From the NCBI GenBank assembly GCA_023390655.1, contig JAEWCL010000019.1:124001-188000 (forward strand): a stretch of 64,000 bases of DNA, written 5' to 3'. The DNA is from Bacillota bacterium (GTDB taxonomy: Bacteria; Bacillota; Clostridia; Christensenellales; CAG-138). Made by a program: the position numbers and the translations under genes. Below, in pieces: positions 9,004 through 16,796 of the stretch. Every line of letters begins with the position of its first letter. Position 1 is the stretch's first letter. Under the pieces are notes generated by a model that saw only the letters and a program-made list of their open reading frames with translations, searched no databases and had not been told where the DNA came from.

Positions 9004-10632
9004 ATGGCAACCAAGCTGGTATTTGTAACGGGAGGCGTGGTATCATCGCTGGGCAAGGGGATTACGGCGGCATCGCTGGGGCGCCTGTTAAAGGCGCGCG
9101 GGCACTCCGTTTCCATTTGCAAGCTTGATCCGTATCTCAATGTGGACCCGGGCACCATGAATCCCTACCAGCATGGCGAGGTGTACGTCACGGACGACGG
9201 CGCGGAGACCGACCTCGACGTCGGCCATTATGAGCGCTTCATTGACGAACAGCTCTCCCGCGCAAACAACACGACCACCGGGCAGGTCTATTCCACCGTC
9301 ATCGAGCGGGAACGCCAGGGCGGCTACCTTGGCGGCACCGTGCAGGTCATCCCGCATATCACGGATGAGATTAAGGCGCGGGTCTACCGTGTGGTGGAGG
9401 AAGCCAAACCCGATGTGCTGATTATTGAAATCGGCGGCACGGTGGGTGATATCGAAAGCCAGCCGTTCCTTGAGGCCATCCGCCAGTTGAAAACAGACTG
9501 CGCCCCGGGTGACTGCTGCTTTATCCATGTCACGCTCGTCCCCTACATCGCTGCAGCAGGAGAACTCAAGAGCAAGCCGACGCAGCACTCCGTCAAGGAG
9601 CTCCTGTCTATCGGCATCCAGCCGGATATCCTCGTTTGCCGCAGCGACAGGCCCATCCCCCAGAGCATGAAGGCCAAGATTGCGCTCTTCTGCAATGTGT
9701 CCGAGGATTGCGTCATCGAAAACCTGAACGCAAACTCTCTCTATGAAGTGCCGCTGCTGCTGGAACGCAAGGGATTGTGTAGCGCCGTGTTAAAGCGCCT
9801 GCTGCTGCCCGCCACACAGCCGGACCTTCACAGCTGGGAGGCGATGGTGGCGCGGGAACTTCACCCGGAAGGCAAGTGTGAGATCGCCATCGTCGGCAAG
9901 TATGTCGGCCTGCACGACGCGTACCTGTCCGTGGCGGAATCGCTCCACCACGGCGGAATCGGCGCGAACGTGGAGGTCAGCATCCGCTGGGTGGACGCGG
10001 AGGATGTCACGCGGGACGGCGTGGAAGCGCATCTCTCCGGCATCAACGGCATACTCGTTCCCGGCGGCTTTGGCGAGCGCGGCCTGCTGGGCAAAATGGC
10101 GGCCATCCGCTACGCGCGGGAAAGCAACATTCCCTTCTTCGGCATTTGCCTGGGCATGCAGATGGCCGTCGTGGAATTTGCAAGGAATGTGCTGGGCTTT
10201 GCGGACGCGCACACCACAGAGGTGGACCCCGAGACTACGCACCCGATTGTGGCATTGATGCCAGATCAGCGCAACCATATGGACGAGGAGGGCGCCATCC
10301 GCATCGGCGGCACGTTGCGCCTGGGCGGCTACGCCTGCGCCGTGACGCCGGGTTCCCTTGCGGAGCAGCTTTACGGTGCGGCTATGGTGCGTGAGCGCCA
10401 CCGCCACCGCTATGAAATCAACAACAACTTTGTTCCCGCGTTTGAAGAAGCGGGCGTGCGGTTTTCCGGCTGGAATCCGGAGCGCCGGCTTGCGGAGATC
10501 ATGGAATTGCCCGCGCATCCGTTCTTTATCGGCGTGCAGTTCCATCCGGAATTCAAATCCAGGCCCGACAGCCCGCACCCCATCTTCGCGGGCTTCGTGC
10601 ATGCGGCCAAGACCCACGCGATGGGGAAATAG
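9004..10632 (+). CDS. pyrG: CTP synthase
   Basis: 542 residues. Converts UTP, ATP and glutamine to CTP. The N-terminal synthetase domain opens with KLVFVTGGVVSSLGKGI; the C-terminal class I glutamine amidotransferase domain carries the nucleophile motif FFGICLGMQMA and the closing GVQFHPEFKSRP. Full length. Start set by ACAGGAGG 7 bases upstream. Monocistronic, with an attenuator in its leader and a terminator after it. No nucleotide-biosynthesis neighbours are present. Confidence 0.98.
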   Translation: MATKLVFVTGGVVSSLGKGITAASLGRLLKARGHSVSICKLDPYLNVDPGTMNPYQHGEVYVTDDGAETDLDVGHYERFIDEQLSRANNTTTGQVYSTVIERERQGGYLGGTVQVIPHITDEIKARVYRVVEEAKPDVLIIEIGGTVGDIESQPFLEAIRQLKTDCAPGDCCFIHVTLVPYIAAAGELKSKPTQHSVKELLSIGIQPDILVCRSDRPIPQSMKAKIALFCNVSEDCVIENLNANSLYEVPLLLERKGLCSAVLKRLLLPATQPDLHSWEAMVARELHPEGKCEIAIVGKYVGLHDAYLSVAESLHHGGIGANVEVSIRWVDAEDVTRDGVEAHLSGINGILVPGGFGERGLLGKMAAIRYARESNIPFFGICLGMQMAVVEFARNVLGFADAHTTEVDPETTHPIVALMPDQRNHMDEEGAIRIGGTLRLGGYACAVTPGSLAEQLYGAAMVRERHRHRYEINNNFVPAFEEAGVRFSGWNPERRLAEIMELPAHPFFIGVQFHPEFKSRPDSPHPIFAGFVHAAKTHAMGK

Positions 10633-10649
10633 CACGAAAAGAAACCAAG

Positions 10650-10676
10650 AAGGGCGGGGAATACCCGCCCTTTTTT
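10650..10676 (+). terminator. pyrG terminator
   Basis: Stem GGGCGGG / CCCGCCC followed by TTTTTT, 18 bases after the pyrG stop. Confidence 0.85.
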
Positions 10677-10698
10677 AGCGGCCCTCCCCGGTCTTTTG

Positions 10699-10725
10699 TT
10701 AATTGCAGGAAAGAAGTGCCGATAT
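10699..10725 (+). promoter_or_regulatory. Sigma-28-like promoter
   Basis: TTAA, 15 bases, GCCGATAT. The -10 matches the sigma-D/FliA motility consensus (TAAA-N15-GCCGATAA/T); the -35 differs by one base. It lies about 45 bases before the papain-like gene. Confidence 0.45.
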
Positions 10726-10769
10726 ATATAGCAACCGGGCAGTTATGCCTGTTTGAAGTGAGGCACAGT

Positions 10770-11270
10770 ATGCAGATGAAACCGGAAGCATTTTCGGAGG
10801 ATGGATACATCATCAACCAGCATGAGTTAAGCGATATTCCCTACGGGCGAAAAACCTCAAAGGAAAGCGGATGCGGCTGGATTGCGGCGTTCAATTTCCT
10901 GCGCGCCATCGGCAAGGATGTCCGCTGGCCATACATCCACACGGCGTTTGCCGGCGGCGGGATTGGGCGGGGCGCGTTCGGCACCGGACCGTTCCGGATC
11001 TACCGGTTTTTAAAGCGCCAGGAGCTTCCCGCGCTCCGGTATGTGGTTGGGCGGAAGCGGGCGCTCCGGCAGGCGGAGGATGGCTTGTGCGCGGGCGTGC
11101 TGCTTTACCGGCATAGGACGGGCCTTCATTATGTGGCGTTCAAGCAGGAAGGGGAAGGCGGGTTCCGCTTTTTTAACGCCATGCCGGGCAACGCGCGGCA
11201 TGTGGAAAGCATGGCGGATTTTTTGCGCACGCACACCAAGGCGTGGCCCGTTCTTTTGATGGCGGCGTGA
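10770..11270 (+). CDS. Papain-like (C39-type) cysteine protease-fold protein
   Basis: 166 residues with no signal peptide. A papain-order triad can be proposed: Cys35 in KESGCGWIAAFNFL at the start of a helix, His120 in TGLHYVAFK and Asn136 in FFNAMPG. The fold resembles bacteriocin-processing C39 domains or butirosin-type cysteine peptidase-like domains, but there is no transporter or peptide substrate nearby. The ATG at 10770 is chosen because GAGG lies upstream; an in-frame extension to 10716 has no such signal and would overlap the putative sigma-28 promoter. The substrate is unknown. Confidence 0.6.
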   Translation: MQMKPEAFSEDGYIINQHELSDIPYGRKTSKESGCGWIAAFNFLRAIGKDVRWPYIHTAFAGGGIGRGAFGTGPFRIYRFLKRQELPALRYVVGRKRALRQAEDGLCAGVLLYRHRTGLHYVAFKQEGEGGFRFFNAMPGNARHVESMADFLRTHTKAWPVLLMAA

Positions 11271-11303
11271 TTGGAACATATAGCATCAGAACCAAAGCAA
11301 CAG

Positions 11304-11338
11304 AAAACCGCCCTGCAATTGCAGGGCGGTTTGTGTTT
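11304..11338. terminator. Bidirectional terminator
   Basis: Ten-base-pair stem ACCGCCCTGC / GCAGGGCGGT with A- and T-rich flanks on both sides, placed between the convergent papain-like gene and chemoreceptor 1. Confidence 0.85.
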
Positions 11339-11341
11339 TAA

Positions 11342-13885
11342 TCAATACTTGCCGAAGTCGTTGCCGGGAGCCGGCCTTTCTTCCCGCGGTTCGGACAAAT
11401 CCGGAACAGCTGCGGCATCGGCAGGCTGCACATCCGCGCCGGGCAGCAGTTCCTCTTCGCCCCTGAGGCGCACCTGTTCGACCATGTTCTTGAGCATGCT
11501 TGCCTGGCCGGAAAGCTCCTCTGTGGTGGCGGCGCTTTCTTCGGCGGTGGCGGAGTTGTTCTGCACCACATCGGAAAGCTGGTCGATCCCGCGGTTGATC
11601 TGGGCAATGCCTGTGGCCTGCTCGTTGGAGGCAATGGCAATCTGACCCATCAGGGCGACCGTTTTATCCACACCCTCCACGATGCGGACGAGTGAGTCTG
11701 CCGTGCCGTCCGCAATGCGCGCACCCGCTTCCACCTTCTTGAGGGAGCCTTCGATCAGGACGGTGGTCTCCTTTGCGGCCCGTGCGCTGCGGGAGGCAAG
11801 GTTGCGTACCTCTTCCGCCACCACGGCAAAGCCGCGCCCATGCTGACCCGCGCGGGCAGCTTCCACAGCGGCATTGAGTGCCAGGATATTGGTCTGGAAC
11901 GCGATATCGTCGATCACCTTGATGATCTTCCGGATGCTATCGGAGGCCTCGCTGATTTCTTCCATGGCGCGCTGCATCTCCTGCATCTGCAAAGAGCCCT
12001 TTGCGGCCTCTTCCTTTGCGGCGATGGAAAGCTCGTTTGCGTGGTTGGCGCTCTTTGCGTTTTCCTTGGTCTGCGCGGCAAGCTCGGTGATGGTCGCGGT
12101 CAGTTCCTCGATTGCGCTTGCCTGCTCCGTTGCGCCCTGGGAAATGGTCTGGCTGCCGTCCGCCACCTGGCGGGTGCCGGATGCAACCTGCTCGGCTGCG
12201 GCGCCTATACCATAGAACGTGCTGTTGAGCGTTTCCACAATTGCGTTGACGGCTTCCTTCAATTCGTCAAAGTCGCCCTTGAAATCAGCCGTGATACTTT
12301 GGGTCAGGTCGCCGTCCGCCGCGGCGCTTAATACCCGGCGGGTTTCCGAGATATAGCGGTTGAGCGCGTCCATGGTGCTGTTGAGCGTATCGCGCACCAC
12401 CGCGAACTCGCCCCGGTAGTCTTTCTCCATCCGGGCGGAGAGGTCGCCGTGCTCCATCTTCCGAAGCAGGGTCTCCACTTCCACAATGGGTTCCACAATT
12501 GCGTCGAGCGTACTGTTGATGCCTTCCACCAGGCGCTTGTATTCGCCTTTGTGCTGTGTTGCGTCCGCGCGCTCATCAAGCCTGCCGGCAACGGCGGCCT
12601 CGGTGAGGAGGATGGAGTCCGCGACAAGCTGCCGGGAAGTCGCGCGGATGTCGTCCACCGCCTGATAAAGATCGAGAAGCTCGCTCTTGGTGCGTATGAC
12701 GACGTCCGTATCAAGCAGGCCGTTCTTGACGTCGGTCGCAAGCTGAACAATCTGCCCGACGGGACTGAGGGCTTTGCGCATGACCAGCATCAGGACGACG
12801 ATGATGAGGGCAAGCACCCCAATCAGCGCGAACGTGATGGTTGTTAGCATGCTGTATAGTTCGCGCTCTGTTTCTGCTTTTTCCACCACAAATGCGCTGC
12901 GCAGGGGTTCGTCAATGCCCTTGACGGAGAAGGGAACGGAAACGATGTAGGCGTCCTTTCCGCTCAGCTCACTCTGCCCGTCTACAAACTGGGTATCTGC
13001 CGATAAGGACGCGCTTGAAACGGTGTCCGCAGCGCCCTCTGCCGTGTCGCTTGAAACGGCGTCTGTTGCTACCGTGCTGCTTGAAACGGCATCCGCGCCG
13101 GAGGGAATAATGGTTGATATCGTGCCGACTTGTTCCTTGTTTGCCGAATGCGCGATATAATAGTTTTCGTCGGTAAGCAGGAACTGATAAGAGGTCTCAT
13201 ATCCGCCCGTATCGTAGGCAAGGGCGCTGAGCGTATCGATGAGGACGTTACAGCTTGCAACGCCCACAAACTGTCCGCTGCTGTTCAGGATGGGATTGCT
13301 GATGGTCATCATCAGAGCTTCCCGGCCATCTGAAAGCGTGCTCACATACGGCTCCGTAATATGCGGTTTCAGGTTCTTTTTAATGTAGGCGTAATAGTCC
13401 TGCAGCTTGTATTTGTTGTAGTTGTTTTCCATGTTCATTGCGGTCTTGTCCCCATTACGGTAAGCAAGGAAAGAAATACCGCCGGGGGTGTTGTAGAAAT
13501 AACTGTTGGGCTCCCACGCGGTGAACACAGAATACAGCCTGTCGTCGTCCAGGGCGCTAAAGAGCACTTCCCGCACGAACTGAATGGTTTTGGCCTTGTC
13601 GTTTTGCGTGCTTGCATTGCCTTCAAGCTGGGCCAGAAAATCCGCCATAGCTTTGGATTGGAACTGCATGGCCCCGAGATACTCTCCCGCAAGGTTTCCA
13701 TTCTGGGTGGCAAGCGCAGCAATGTCCTTTTTTGCATAGCTGGTCATGGAGTCGGTGAGCACCGCGCGCGCGACGAGGAGCACCCCAACCATAACAACAG
13801 CAAAGATAAGGCTGGCGAGCAGCGGAATGCTGACGGAGAGCTTCTTAAAGACCCCGGCAGACGCAACAAGCTTCTTCTTCTTCAT
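11342..13885 (-). CDS. Methyl-accepting chemotaxis protein 1 (dCache)
   Basis: 847-residue chemoreceptor. An N-terminal membrane helix (~residues 20-42) is followed by a large extracellular dual-Cache sensor (to ~345), a second membrane helix (~348-370), HAMP-type linker repeats (~370-560) and a signalling domain with the invariant hairpin tip (IDDIAFQTNILALNAAVEAA). The sensor carries a serine-rich insert with three copies of a VSS motif (about residues 265-292). The protein ends in a flexible linker and the pentapeptide DFGKY, which matches the x-[FYWH]-x-x-[FYWH] CheR/CheB docking tail. The RBS is AAGGAG at about 13893. A sigma-28-like promoter lies about 170 bases upstream. It is a close paralogue of chemoreceptor 2; the ligand is unknown. 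Confidence 0.95.
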   Translation of the reverse strand: MKKKKLVASAGVFKKLSVSIPLLASLIFAVVMVGVLLVARAVLTDSMTSYAKKDIAALATQNGNLAGEYLGAMQFQSKAMADFLAQLEGNASTQNDKAKTIQFVREVLFSALDDDRLYSVFTAWEPNSYFYNTPGGISFLAYRNGDKTAMNMENNYNKYKLQDYYAYIKKNLKPHITEPYVSTLSDGREALMMTISNPILNSSGQFVGVASCNVLIDTLSALAYDTGGYETSYQFLLTDENYYIAHSANKEQVGTISTIIPSGADAVSSSTVATDAVSSDTAEGAADTVSSASLSADTQFVDGQSELSGKDAYIVSVPFSVKGIDEPLRSAFVVEKAETERELYSMLTTITFALIGVLALIIVVLMLVMRKALSPVGQIVQLATDVKNGLLDTDVVIRTKSELLDLYQAVDDIRATSRQLVADSILLTEAAVAGRLDERADATQHKGEYKRLVEGINSTLDAIVEPIVEVETLLRKMEHGDLSARMEKDYRGEFAVVRDTLNSTMDALNRYISETRRVLSAAADGDLTQSITADFKGDFDELKEAVNAIVETLNSTFYGIGAAAEQVASGTRQVADGSQTISQGATEQASAIEELTATITELAAQTKENAKSANHANELSIAAKEEAAKGSLQMQEMQRAMEEISEASDSIRKIIKVIDDIAFQTNILALNAAVEAARAGQHGRGFAVVAEEVRNLASRSARAAKETTVLIEGSLKKVEAGARIADGTADSLVRIVEGVDKTVALMGQIAIASNEQATGIAQINRGIDQLSDVVQNNSATAEESAATTEELSGQASMLKNMVEQVRLRGEEELLPGADVQPADAAAVPDLSEPREERPAPGNDFGKY
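13013..13096 (-). repeat. Triplicated short repeat inside the chemoreceptor 1 sensor
   Basis: GCTTGAAACGG followed by TGTCC, CGTCT or CATCC occurs at 13013, 13049 and 13079. On the coding strand it encodes three VSS-type segments in a loop of the Cache domain that the paralogue lacks. Confidence 0.8.
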
Positions 13886-14213
13886 ATTGGGCTCCTTACT
13901 GAAAAATATAGAGCACGCACGGCAGGAAATCGGCTTACGGGCGATGCGAAGAGAAAATGCATTGCCTAAGCGCGGTACGCTGCACAGCGTTGCTGACGCA
14001 GGTTATGAACATACAATCCCGGCGTGGATATGGGCGTATGCAGTCGTGTATAGTATCGTGATATTTGGAAGCAAGCTTAACCAGGGGTTGTATAAAAACT
14101 CTTTTAGACCTGTGTTTGTGCATACTTGTGCAAGCGTCTGGCTTTTCCCGCAAGCGCGGTCAAGAAACCGGCATAGAAACGCGGTACACTTCCTTTAAGA
14201 AGGGGGGAGGGGC
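13886..14213. other. Intergenic region between chemoreceptor 1 and the AraC gene
   Basis: No credible ORF. It carries the chemoreceptor's sigma-28-like promoter at 14053-14079, an unusually long leader of about 160 bases (13886-14046), and the upstream region of the divergent AraC-family gene, for which I find no convincing -35/-10 pair. Short inverted repeats occur in the leader (for example CGCTGCACAGCG near 13978) but match no riboswitch class I know. Confidence 0.5.
14053..14079 (-). promoter_or_regulatory. Sigma-28-like promoter of chemoreceptor 1
   Basis: Minus strand: TAAG, 15 bases, CACGATAC. It shares AATATCACGATACTAT with the promoter of chemoreceptor 2, which has a perfect TAAA -35. 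The spacing and -10 core CGATA fit sigma-D/FliA promoters. Confidence 0.7.
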
Positions 14214-15113
14214 ATGGAACTTCCGGAAGCGGTGCGGGCAGTGCGCCGCATGCAGGACTATATCGAGCGGCACCTATATGAGCCGGTGACGCTCGGGCAG
14301 CTTGCAAGCGCCGCAGGCTATTCGCCGTACCACAGCGCAAGGCTGTTCCAGTCGTACACGGGGAAAGCGCCGTTTGCATACCTGCGCGCAAGGCGTCTTT
14401 CACGCGCGGCGCTGTACCTGCGCGATCATGAGGCGCGGGTTGTTGACGTGGCGCTCGATTTCGTGTTCGACTCGCACGAGGGGTTTACGCGCGCATTCAC
14501 CCGTGCGTTCGGGCTGCCGCCGAAAAAGTACAGCGCAACCGCGCCGCCCATCGCGTTGTTCCTGCCATATCCTGCGGCGGAGCACCCCTTCAAAAATGGA
14601 AAGGGAGAAAAGAAAATGGAAGAGAAAAAGGACCGTACCATATTTGTGCAGGTCATGGAACGCCCGCAAAGGAAGGCCCTGATCAGGCGCGGCAAACAGG
14701 CGGAGGAGTACTTTGCCTATTGCGAGGAGGTCGGCTGCGACGTGTGGGCGATACTTGTGAGCGTACGCGAAGCGCTGTACGAGCCGGTGGGCATGTGGCT
14801 GCCGCCCGCGATGGTAACGCCAGGTACCTCCCGGTATGTGCAGGGGGTGGAGGTGCCTGTAGCGTATGCGAATGTGGTGCCCGAAGGCTTTGAACTCATC
14901 GATCTGCCGCCATGCAAGATGATGGTGTTTCAGGGCGCGCCCTATGATGACGAGAACTTTATGGACGAAATTGGCTACGTCATGGAGGCGATGGAGCGGT
15001 ACGATCCCAAGCTGTACGGCTTTGACTGGGCGGATGAAGATGGCCCGCGCATCCAGCTCGAACCCCAGGGGTATCGCGGCTATATTGAGGCGCGGCCCGT
15101 ACGGGGTTTGTAA
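14214..15113 (+). CDS. AraC-family regulator with GyrI-like effector domain
   Basis: 299 residues. The N-terminal ~105 residues are two AraC helix-turn-helix units (VTLGQLASAAGYSPYHSARLFQ and VVDVALDFVFDSHEGFTRAF). A basic linker leads to a C-terminal GyrI/SOUL-like small-molecule binding domain (~140-299). This architecture is found in regulators of multidrug response such as the Rob and SoxS relatives. Start ATG with AAGGGGGGAGG upstream. Divergent from chemoreceptor 1 and convergent with gapN. The ligand is unknown. Confidence 0.9.
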   Translation: MELPEAVRAVRRMQDYIERHLYEPVTLGQLASAAGYSPYHSARLFQSYTGKAPFAYLRARRLSRAALYLRDHEARVVDVALDFVFDSHEGFTRAFTRAFGLPPKKYSATAPPIALFLPYPAAEHPFKNGKGEKKMEEKKDRTIFVQVMERPQRKALIRRGKQAEEYFAYCEEVGCDVWAILVSVREALYEPVGMWLPPAMVTPGTSRYVQGVEVPVAYANVVPEGFELIDLPPCKMMVFQGAPYDDENFMDEIGYVMEAMERYDPKLYGFDWADEDGPRIQLEPQGYRGYIEARPVRGL

Positions 15114-15124
15114 TGGTAACAGAA

Positions 15125-15151
15125 GGGGACGCCGAAGACGGCGTCCCCTTT
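15125..15151. terminator. Terminator between the AraC gene and gapN
   Basis: Ten-base-pair stem GGGGACGCCG / CGGCGTCCCC with loop AAGA, just after the AraC stop and before the convergent gapN stop; a short T tract follows on the plus side. Confidence 0.75.
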
Positions 15152-15191
15152 CAACATTCGGCAAATCATCAATGCATAAAAAGGATGAACC

Positions 15192-16652
15192 CTATTGCTC
15201 CTCCACATTCACCACAACCGCCTTGGGCCGTGTCATCGCCTCGATGGAATAGCGCACGCCCTGCGTGCCCATGCCGGAAGCCTTTACGCCAAGGAAGGGG
15301 AAATGGTCCGGCCCGCGCTCGGTTTTGTTGTTGATCTGCACGGTGCCGACTTCAAGCCGGTTGGCGATATGGAAGGCAAGGTTGATGTCGTGCGTAAACA
15401 CGGAGGACTGCAGCCCGTATTCCGAGCCGTTGGCAATCTCGATGGCTTCCTCCACGCTGTGCACGCGCAGGATTGGCAGCACAGGGCCAAAGGGCTCCTC
15501 CCAGGCGAGGCGCATGTCGGTGGTGACGTTATCCACAAGCGTCGGGTAAATCATGTTGCCCTCGCGGCGGTTGCCAATGAGGGGCCTTGCACCCTTTTGT
15601 ATAGCGTCTTCGATCAATTCCTGCACATAATCCGCCGCCTTTTGATTGATCAGGGGGCCGATAACGGCATCGGCCCGCGGATCGCCCACAGTGAGCTTCT
15701 CCACGCGTTCAAGCAGCAGCGGCACCAGCCGGTCCGCTACGGGGTGCGGGGCGAGGATGCGCTTGACGGCTGTGCAGCGCTGCCCGGAATAGGAATATGC
15801 GCCGGAAACGATATTTTCCGCCGCAAAGTCAAGGTCCGCATCGTCCAATACAATCGCCGCGTCCTTGCCGCCCAGTTCCAGCATCAGCGGCACCATGCCC
15901 GCCGTATGCGCAATGTGCCTGCCGACCCCGGTGCTGCCGGTGAAGTTGATAAACTGGATATCAGGGTGCGCGACGATATAGTCCCCGATTTCGCTGCCGC
16001 GGCCCGTTACGGTATTGAGCACCCCCGCCGGGAGGCTCGCCTCCTGAAACACCCGCACAAGGTGCAGGGCGCTGATGGCGCCCTGTGTGGGCGGCTTGAG
16101 GATCACGGCGTTTCCACCGATGAGCGCCGGGGCGATTTTTGAAACGGAGAGATTGATGGGATAATTAAACGGGGAGATGGCGAGGATGGTGCCAAGCGGC
16201 ACGCGCTGCACATAGGACATCTTGTTCTTGGAGCCGCCGGGGAAATTGCCCCCGCCAATGGCCTCGCCCTGCAGGCTCTTGCCGACATCCGCCGTGTACC
16301 TCAAAAAATCCGCTGTGCGGGTCACTTCCGCAACGGAGGATTTTCGATCCTTTGCGATTTCCATCGTCAGTACGTCCGCAACCGCGTCCGCATGCGCATC
16401 CAGAAGGTCCGCCGCACGGTAAAACACCTCGGCCCGTTTGTAAACGGGCAGTTCCCCCCAGCGATCAAGGCCCTCCTTGCTGGCTTTGATTGCAGCGTCC
16501 ACTTCCTCGCGCGTCATGGATGGCACGCTGCCAAGCGCGCTGCCGTCGATAGGGGAGGAAAGCGCAATCGAAGAATCGGTCTTGGAGGCGACCCATTCGC
16601 CGTTTACGAGATTTTTATATTCTTTTGCATTGGTGCATAGCCCTTCAAACAT
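15192..16652 (-). CDS. gapN: NADP-dependent non-phosphorylating glyceraldehyde-3-phosphate dehydrogenase
   Basis: 486 residues, aldehyde dehydrogenase superfamily. The N terminus (NAKEYKNLVNGEWVAS), the overall length and motifs such as PFNYPINLSVSKIAPALIGGN and NKTERGPDHFPFLGVK are those of GapN, which oxidises glyceraldehyde-3-phosphate directly to 3-phosphoglycerate and makes NADPH. The catalytic cysteine is Cys293 (SGQRCTAVKR) and the general base Glu259 (LELGGKD). Start at 16652 with AAGGA upstream; an in-frame extension to 16751 has no family resemblance. Single gene, ending at a terminator shared with the AraC gene. Confidence 0.92.
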   Translation of the reverse strand: MFEGLCTNAKEYKNLVNGEWVASKTDSSIALSSPIDGSALGSVPSMTREEVDAAIKASKEGLDRWGELPVYKRAEVFYRAADLLDAHADAVADVLTMEIAKDRKSSVAEVTRTADFLRYTADVGKSLQGEAIGGGNFPGGSKNKMSYVQRVPLGTILAISPFNYPINLSVSKIAPALIGGNAVILKPPTQGAISALHLVRVFQEASLPAGVLNTVTGRGSEIGDYIVAHPDIQFINFTGSTGVGRHIAHTAGMVPLMLELGGKDAAIVLDDADLDFAAENIVSGAYSYSGQRCTAVKRILAPHPVADRLVPLLLERVEKLTVGDPRADAVIGPLINQKAADYVQELIEDAIQKGARPLIGNRREGNMIYPTLVDNVTTDMRLAWEEPFGPVLPILRVHSVEEAIEIANGSEYGLQSSVFTHDINLAFHIANRLEVGTVQINNKTERGPDHFPFLGVKASGMGTQGVRYSIEAMTRPKAVVVNVEEQ

Positions 16653-16749
16653 ACAATGGTTCCTTTCCGTGCTCCGAAACGGCATCCGGAGCACATGAAG
16701 TCTTTTGCAATATATCTTACCCGAACATTGCTTATGAACAACGCAAAGC

Positions 16750-16782
16750 AAGAAAAAAGGCCCGCGGCAACGCCGCGGGCTC
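16750..16782 (-). terminator. Chemoreceptor 2 terminator
   Basis: Nine-base-pair stem GCCCGCGGC / GCCGCGGGC followed on the minus strand by CCTTTTTTCTT, 15 bases after the stop. Confidence 0.85.
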
Positions 16783-16796
16783 TTTAAAACAACCTC

